Source of the DNA: Symbiodinium natans | Taxonomy: Eukaryota; Sar; Dinophyceae; Suessiales; Symbiodiniaceae | NCBI GenBank assembly: GCA_905221605.1 | Contig: CAJNDS010001113.1 | Coordinates: forward strand, 537,501 to 601,500 | DNA length: 64,000 nt | Direction of reading: 5' to 3' | Part shown: positions 58,994 to 64,000 of the stretch, piece by piece | Layout of the letters: each line of letters starts with the position of its first letter | Position numbering within the stretch: the first letter of the stretch is position 1 | The notes under the pieces: generated by a model | Database searches by the model: none | What the model saw: the letters and a program-made list of their open reading frames with translations, nothing else | What the model was told of the DNA's origin: nothing | Made by a program: the position numbers and the translations under genes

Positions 58994-59504
58994 TTAGTGA
59001 CACCAGTCCGGATGATGGTAGCACATAGGCATTCCAGTTGTGCTTTCACGCTAATTGTTTGTATAGACAGTAGTCGTATCGTTAACAGCTGCCCAGAAAT
59101 GTGCGGTCACTTGGTTTGAAAACTGAGTTGTCTCGCTCTTTTTTATCAGAAAGCCGAAGCTCCATGTGTAACCTGCATGTCCTCGGCATTCCCAAACACG
59201 TTTCTGCGGGCAGGATGCTGTTGAGGGCAAGGACGCAGCACCTCGTCGCCAATGTGTTTAGAGAGGCGATGAGGCCTTTCAGGGCTTCTGTCAACAGTCG
59301 AAGTGAAGGGGTGCCCTTCGAGACAAACTGCATTATAGGAGGTCCGATGCGAGGTGCAGGCTACCCGGCGATCCCCATACATGCCGACGGGCAGGTGTCG
59401 GGACATGAGCGTTAAGGTTTCGGGCAGTGTGTTGGGCTTGGGTTTGTCGAGTGATCCAGGGATCCACGGGTTTTTGGTCTCAGCACCCGGTCCCCCAGCC
59501 GAAA

Positions 59505-59532
59505 GAAGAGAGAGAGAGAGAGAGAGAGAGAG
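59505..59532. repeat. (AG)n microsatellite
   Basis: About 14 AG units. TA/TATATG microsatellites also occur at about 528, 39920, 43690, 52412, 56170 and 61399. Confidence 0.95.
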
Positions 59533-60516
59533 AACTCCCTCGTCTTGTCTTGCAAAGTCGTGTGTCATTTGCGTTTAAACATGTCCCTGTTCTTCACAAA
59601 GCATGGCTTGCACCTCTTGATTGTACTTCTGAAGGTCTTCTGCGCCTGGACGTTTGCCCGAAACAAAAAAGCAGTCGTTACCACGGGGTAGATTTCTCCA
59701 AATGTTCTGACTTTGGTGCAAGCACCACGAAGTTTCTTTCGTGCACTGTACAAAGCTTCACCCCATCCGCCTGAAATTCTGAATTGCCTGCTTGAGCCAC
59801 ACCGTCGCACAGCCCGCAGCCCGAACCTCCCAACTTCCCCCCGTAACTTAAATTTTACCTAACCCTCGCATAATGTATAGCTTGCCAGTACCACAACAGA
59901 GAGCTGAGCCCAGCCGACAGATGGTTCAGAGGATCGGAGGATCAGTTTTTGCTTTTGGGCTTTCCGAAGATTACAGCATCGAGGTCAAGCTTGTAGCCAC
60001 CGGGCTTTTTCAAGGTCACGAAACGTCCACGATTTGGCCGGCTCCCCCGCTTCATGTTGACCAGTCACGCGTCCCAAATGCCCCAAGCCTCCATCCTGAC
60101 TGGAATCGAAAACTGAAGGCACCCCCCGCCCCAAGATCGGGCAACTGCTTAGGGTAGGGGGTGTCCTGCCGACGTGACTCGTGGGTTTCAAGCTCAAGGT
60201 GTTCCAGGGCTCGGACTCGGCGAGGGGGCAATTTTTTGTGGCTTAGGAGTGACGGTTTTATCGTGCAGAGCCTGGGCGGAGGAAGGCTCTGCTGCCGGGT
60301 TAAGGAAGCTAATGAGGGTAGCAGTCTGGGATGTCAATTTCTTCGAGAAGGGGGACTGCGGAGGCTTCCGGGTCAGGGGCTTCCGGGTGTGATGAGTGTG
60401 TATGAGTACTTACATATACACTCCTTGATAGTTTCTACCCTTTTTCTGGCCGTTTTTCTTTGTGGCGGTGTCGGTGCTTGTTTGGACTCTTCTTGGAAAA
60501 TCGACACGCAAAGATC

Positions 60517-60600
60517 AAGGTGAGCCTCAGTGAGCTCAAGGATATCTTCAGCCGCTCGAACATCGACATCCATGAGGACTTGTGCCAAGAGCCGCCTTGA
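60517..60600 (+). CDS. Candidate exon
   Basis: ATCAAG|G opens VSLSELKDIFSRSNIDIHED in phase 0. The minus strand also reads well (MDVDVRAAEDILELTEAHLD), so the strand is unresolved. Confidence 0.28.
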   Translation, partial: KVSLSELKDIFSRSNIDIHEDLCQEPP

Positions 60601-61177
60601 TCTGCACATCCAACTCTCGCGACCCCAACAAAACCGTCTCAGGACCCCAAGATCAACACGAGTCCGCACCCTTCTCCAACGATACTCGACGCAGTTCAAC
60701 ATGACCCTTCATTCCTCCAGAGTCCCGAAGACCCGGTTCTGATTGCCCGAAAGCCGAAGTGCTCCGAGAAGGGACCCCCACACCTAAAAGCTCACCTTCT
60801 TGCGAGCCCTGCAGGGAAAAATGCAGGTATTGGGGCGCTCAAGAAGGCTGAAAGGACTCGAGGTTGAGGTCTCAGGGTTCGGGGGTAGGAAGGGATCAAG
60901 TTGCAAGACCTCATCGGTATAGATGGTAGATTGCCTGGTCCAACACTATAACCACACTGACAACTATGACAGCTTGCAGGACACTCTGCGGCAGGCTTTG
61001 GGGGAAGACCCGGGGCCTGGGGTGTTGGGGGGGGGGGGGCAGGGGTTGAGAGGAGGTTCTCCAAGTTTGTCAAATTAGGGCATCTCTCTCGTAGGTTCTG
61101 ACACAAGAGGAGATGTGAAGGCTGAGTCGAAACTTTTATGATCCTCATTTCCTTTGCCCATGCCATGCACCCTTCAG

Positions 61178-61250
61178 GTGTTCGAAGAGATGGGTGTGGA
61201 CCCGAACAATCCCATTAGTTTCCGGAGCTTCATGGACGCCGGAGCCTCAG
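61178..61250 (+). CDS. Candidate exon
   Basis: CCCTTCAG|G opens VFEEMGVDPNNPISFRSFMD in phase 0; faintly EF-hand-like, but the loop lacks the needed spacing. Confidence 0.4.
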
Positions 61251-61734
61251 ATTTTTTCCTTGGAGGGTTGCGTGTGGGTGGGGGCTTCGGATGTCGGATG
61301 ATGGGTGCAGGATGTGCTTCTGGAGTGGTAGATAAACGTACAGACTAGGCATGAAATAGCGTATGACACATCGGAAAGTTGCACCCATGCAACACTGATA
61401 TATATATATATATATATACAACCACAACAACATGGAATTGGCGTACTTGCCCCTGGGCTATATCTCCCAGGCCCTCCTCCTGCTTTTGGATTCTTTTCAA
61501 AGCCTTCTAGGCTCTCTTAAAGACCCTCCTTCCCTGGAGGCCCCTTGTTACTGACAACCAAGCCTGCCCTCTTCGCACCGGCCCCAGGGGATCTCATCAC
61601 ATTGAAACATTAGCACTAGCTAGGCAAGCTGTAATGTCAGAGAGTTAAGCTGAAAGGAGTCCGAAAGGTTTGTCCAACCTTAAACCCTAAGCCCTAAACC
61701 CTAAACCCAAAACCCTAAACCCTAAGTCCACAAG

Positions 61735-61840
61735 CTGATGAGCTTGCTGCCAAGAGAAGCCCGCAGGCTGTGGAGAAGGCGCACGGCATTTTCATGGAGG
61801 CCTGGGACTGCTACATTCTCAGGGCCGATTGGGGTGGCAT
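61735..61840 (+). CDS. Candidate exon
   Basis: DELAAKRSPQAVEKAHGIFM then EAWDCYIL, between a CCCTAAA block and a TTTAGGG block. Confidence 0.43.
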
Positions 61841-61919
61841 AGGGTTTAGGGTTTAGGGTTTGGGGTTTAGGGTTTAGGGTTTAGGGCTTAGGGTTTAGGG
61901 ATTAGGGTTTAGGGTTTCA

Positions 61920-63070
61920 TATAGGGATCTGCGGCCGCATTTCACTCCGTGAATCGAGCCAGACTCCATGAAGACCCCGCCAGATGGGAGTTCCGTTACG
62001 ACATCTTCTAAAGTGCAGAGTTCAGTGAATCCCCTTCGCTCGCGAGGCAGCTGGTAGATACCAGTAGGGTTTGGAAATCCTCGCTCATTTTTGACCTTGG
62101 CCTTCAATTGTGTTACTTTTTTGGTGTTTTCGGGTTGACAACAGATCTCGGTGACTCATGTGGTAGAGTTTTGCCAACCTTGCACACAAGACGTACACTT
62201 GAACTCGTCGAATTGATGTCGAGAGGGCGTTTGTATGTTTATGTGTTTGTTGTCCTCGCATACGAAGACCTACACATAAATCAGCCTGCCATTCTCGTTG
62301 TGAGAATCGTACTCCGGTCCAAACTCCAGAAGTTTGCCCGAGCGGTGTTCGAAGGCAGGGCGTGCGGCTGCGACCGTGGCCGGCCGTGTCATGGGCCAGG
62401 CTAGGGAACATTTCACGATGTTGCTCGAACATCTGACTGCCTGCTGCAGTGGCCAGCCAAAACCCTTAAAATAGAAAGGGCCAGACCAACCTTATATCCT
62501 CAACCTAAGCCGTGCCTGTCCTGAGGCAGCTGCAGAGTCTGGTGACGATCCCGAGCAGGTGCATCACACTCCGCACTCAGTTGGTTTGAACCGAGCTAGA
62601 GTTCTAGCAAGGGTCTGATGAGCTCCTGCCGATGGACAATCGGACAACTGATCCCAAGTCGGTTTTATGCAGCAACATCCACTCTCAAATGTCAAGGAGC
62701 CTTTTTCTGCTTCAAGGTTCGGGGGCGAATCAAGATCAGAGCCATCCTGACACTAGGGTTCCAACACCCGATGCATGGGTCATGGCCGTAAATCACTCCA
62801 GCCCCAAGTGATTGCTGGTCCCTAGTCGCGTCAGTGATAGCCATGGTACTTGTATCACTCGTCGGAAACAGCCACATCGCGGAGGGTGGGGGGAGGGTGG
62901 GGGGGAGGACTGGGCTGGCAGCTGCGATGGCAAAAGGTGATTGGGGGGCCATGTTTAACTCATGAAATCCTGTTGACTGTCGTTGTTGGGTCTCAAAAGT
63001 TTGGGATTGGGCTTGACCGCGTTGGGCGGTTGTTGTGACTGGCACAGCAGTCCGTCCGCAAGCACCGGGC
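61920..63070. other. No firm gene
   Basis: A plus frame at 62108-62404 has a hydrophobic stretch (RLYVYVFVVLAYEDLHINQP); the minus strand is open too. A short Ala/Asp frame ending GAGCAG|GTGCATC lies at about 62528-62557. Confidence 0.45.
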
Positions 63071-63077
63071 GAACGCA

Positions 63078-63162
63078 TGCGTCGGAATAATTACTAATCG
63101 TGTTCCCTCATAGTCCCTTTAGTACACTATAATCACCCCAAAACCCTATTCTAGTTGTGAAG
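63078..63162. repeat. P6 dispersed repeat
   Basis: Second copy of the 54211 repeat, running into a CCCTAAA array at its right end. Confidence 0.75.
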
Positions 63163-63211
63163 GCCCTAAACCCTAAACCCTAAACCCTAAACCCTAGGCC
63201 CCCTTTTTCAG

Positions 63212-63306
63212 CCAGAGTTTGGAAGCATGCTGGGTCTGGCCTTCCCAATACGACCTGTGAGGCTGGGGAGGTGGCTGCAAGCGCGGCTTCATCTGCTGCC
63301 AAGACT
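63212..63306 (+). CDS. Candidate exon of the Ala-rich protein
   Basis: CTTTTTCAG then a frame ending AGEVAASAASSAAKT before GTGGGTTTAGGG; an inner AG|G at 63262 would give a pure Ala-rich 15-codon module. Confidence 0.43.
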
Positions 63307-63571
63307 GTGGGTTTAGGGTTTAGGGTTTAGGGTTTAGGGTTTAGACGGAGGGCTGTTCGGCTATTCAAGGACTTTGGCTGTGACGTGGTTGAGAAGTCTT
63401 GGTCGCTCACCCTGGCCTCAAAACTCTCCTGCAGAGCAACTACCCGTAAGCCCTTAGAAAGCCGGTAAAGTGCCACCCATAGCCAGCGAACCTTGTGTCT
63501 TGTGCTTGCTCATGTAAGCCTTGTGTGGGTAAGCCTTTTGGCCGCAGGCCAGGCCATTGTCGTACAGAATA

Positions 63572-63899
63572 TAATCCGAGCACCTGTTTAATCAAACCCC
63601 CCACATTTAAAGAAATTTTTTTCGGCCGGAAGCCCGCCGGAAGACTACTTTCCAATAGGGTGGATTTCGTATGGGGATAACCCCCCACATTTAAAGAAAT
63701 TTTTTGGGGGTTCAAGAATCTGTCGGCAGGCTTCTTGTTTTGCTTGCGGAGATGCGAAGCTACAGCACCTCAGGGATCTGCAGCCCATTTTTTTTATTGA
63801 AAATCAATGCAGGGCCATGGTCCAATTATTGCGGAACCCTGCCTTCCTTATTGCGGGGGGGGGGGGGGGGGGGCCCCAATTAAACAGGTGCTCGGATTA
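63572..63899. mobile_element. P8: 328-bp unit with perfect 21-bp inverted ends
   Basis: TAATCCGAGCACCTGTTTAA at the left is matched exactly, inverted, at 63879-63899. Inside are two copies of CCCCACATTTAAAGAAATTT (about 63600 and 63683) and a poly-G run at 63857-63873. No transposase is seen and no target duplication is evident. Confidence 0.8.
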
Positions 63900-64000
63900 C
63901 GTAAAAAGAGCAAAAGAAAAAAAGAAACGAATAAATGTGTATATCTATCTATCTATATATCTATATATCTATAATATATGGTTCAGCGTCGAGCGTCCTG

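Larger units (their letters stand above)
57845..60500. other. No firm gene; P4 element and (AG)n
   Basis: Several overlapping ORFs of 90-140 codons on both strands (58522-59568) carry no clear motif. Telomere arrays are absent here, unlike the flanks. Confidence 0.45.
245..63350. repeat. Interspersed telomere-like heptamer arrays (TTTAGGG/CCCTAAA)
   Basis: Well over one hundred blocks of 2-25 heptamers occur in both orientations along the window, absent only from the retrotransposon. Because orientations alternate and unique DNA separates the blocks, this is not a chromosome end. Many blocks flank exon-like islands with CCCTAAA on the left and TTTAGGG on the right. Variant units include CCCCTAAA, CCCTTAAA and CCCTAGAA. 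Confidence 0.97.

Noticed and set aside
61178-61250. EF-hand in VFEEMGVDPNNPISFRSFM
   Set aside because: The loop lacks the 12-residue spacing and the final Glu or Asp.
1-64000. Chromosome end
   Set aside because: Telomere-like arrays occur in both orientations and internally, with no terminal long array at either end.
1-64000. CRISPR array
   Set aside because: Repeats are contiguous tandem units without unique equal-length spacers, and the window is eukaryotic.

Overview
The window looks like nuclear DNA of a dinoflagellate, probably a Symbiodiniaceae-like alga. This is inferred from very short exon-like islands bounded by AG|G, arrays of the plant/dinoflagellate-type telomere heptamer TTTAGGG scattered through the whole window in both orientations, homopolymer G/C tracts, and a giant Ty1/copia polyprotein with CCCH zinc fingers in its Gag part. 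No rRNA, tRNA or bacterial-style operon was recognised.

Layout. 1-19.8 kb is repeat-dominated: telomere-like arrays, tandem repeats of 10, 11/19, about 21, about 31 and about 125 bp, and small inverted-repeat elements called P1-P8 here. Among these lie short exon-like islands on both strands. 19,803-34,538 is one intact LTR retrotransposon: identical 87-bp LTRs, a primer-binding-site candidate directly after the 5' LTR, a single 4,747-codon ORF, and a G-run before the 3' LTR. Its polyprotein reads coiled coil, Gag-like region, two CCCH fingers, aspartic protease, 2OG-Fe(II) oxygenase-like domain, HHCC integrase, reverse transcriptase, RNase H (interrupted), a methyltransferase-like segment, an SGNH-hydrolase-like domain, a KptA/Tpt1 RNA 2'-phosphotransferase-like domain, a zinc ribbon and an Arg/Ser-rich tail. 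34.6-64 kb is again telomere-repeat-rich. It holds candidate plus-strand exon series of (a) an unknown gene ending near 39.67 kb, (b) a gene with IQ-like motifs ending at 48.01 kb, and (c) an Ala-rich modular protein from about 51 to at least 63.3 kb. A few minus-strand candidate exons lie beside P1 elements.

Main ideas. First, the retroelement carries three nucleic-acid- or metabolite-modifying modules not normal for copia elements, one of them a tRNA-repair-type NAD+ enzyme that has lost a catalytic His. Second, TTTAGGG arrays and small inverted-repeat elements seem to fill introns between phase-0, AG|G-bounded exons, suggesting introner-like behaviour. Exon calls were made by eye from reading frame, composition and splice-like borders, without RNA evidence, so their confidences are moderate; many islands are open on both strands.
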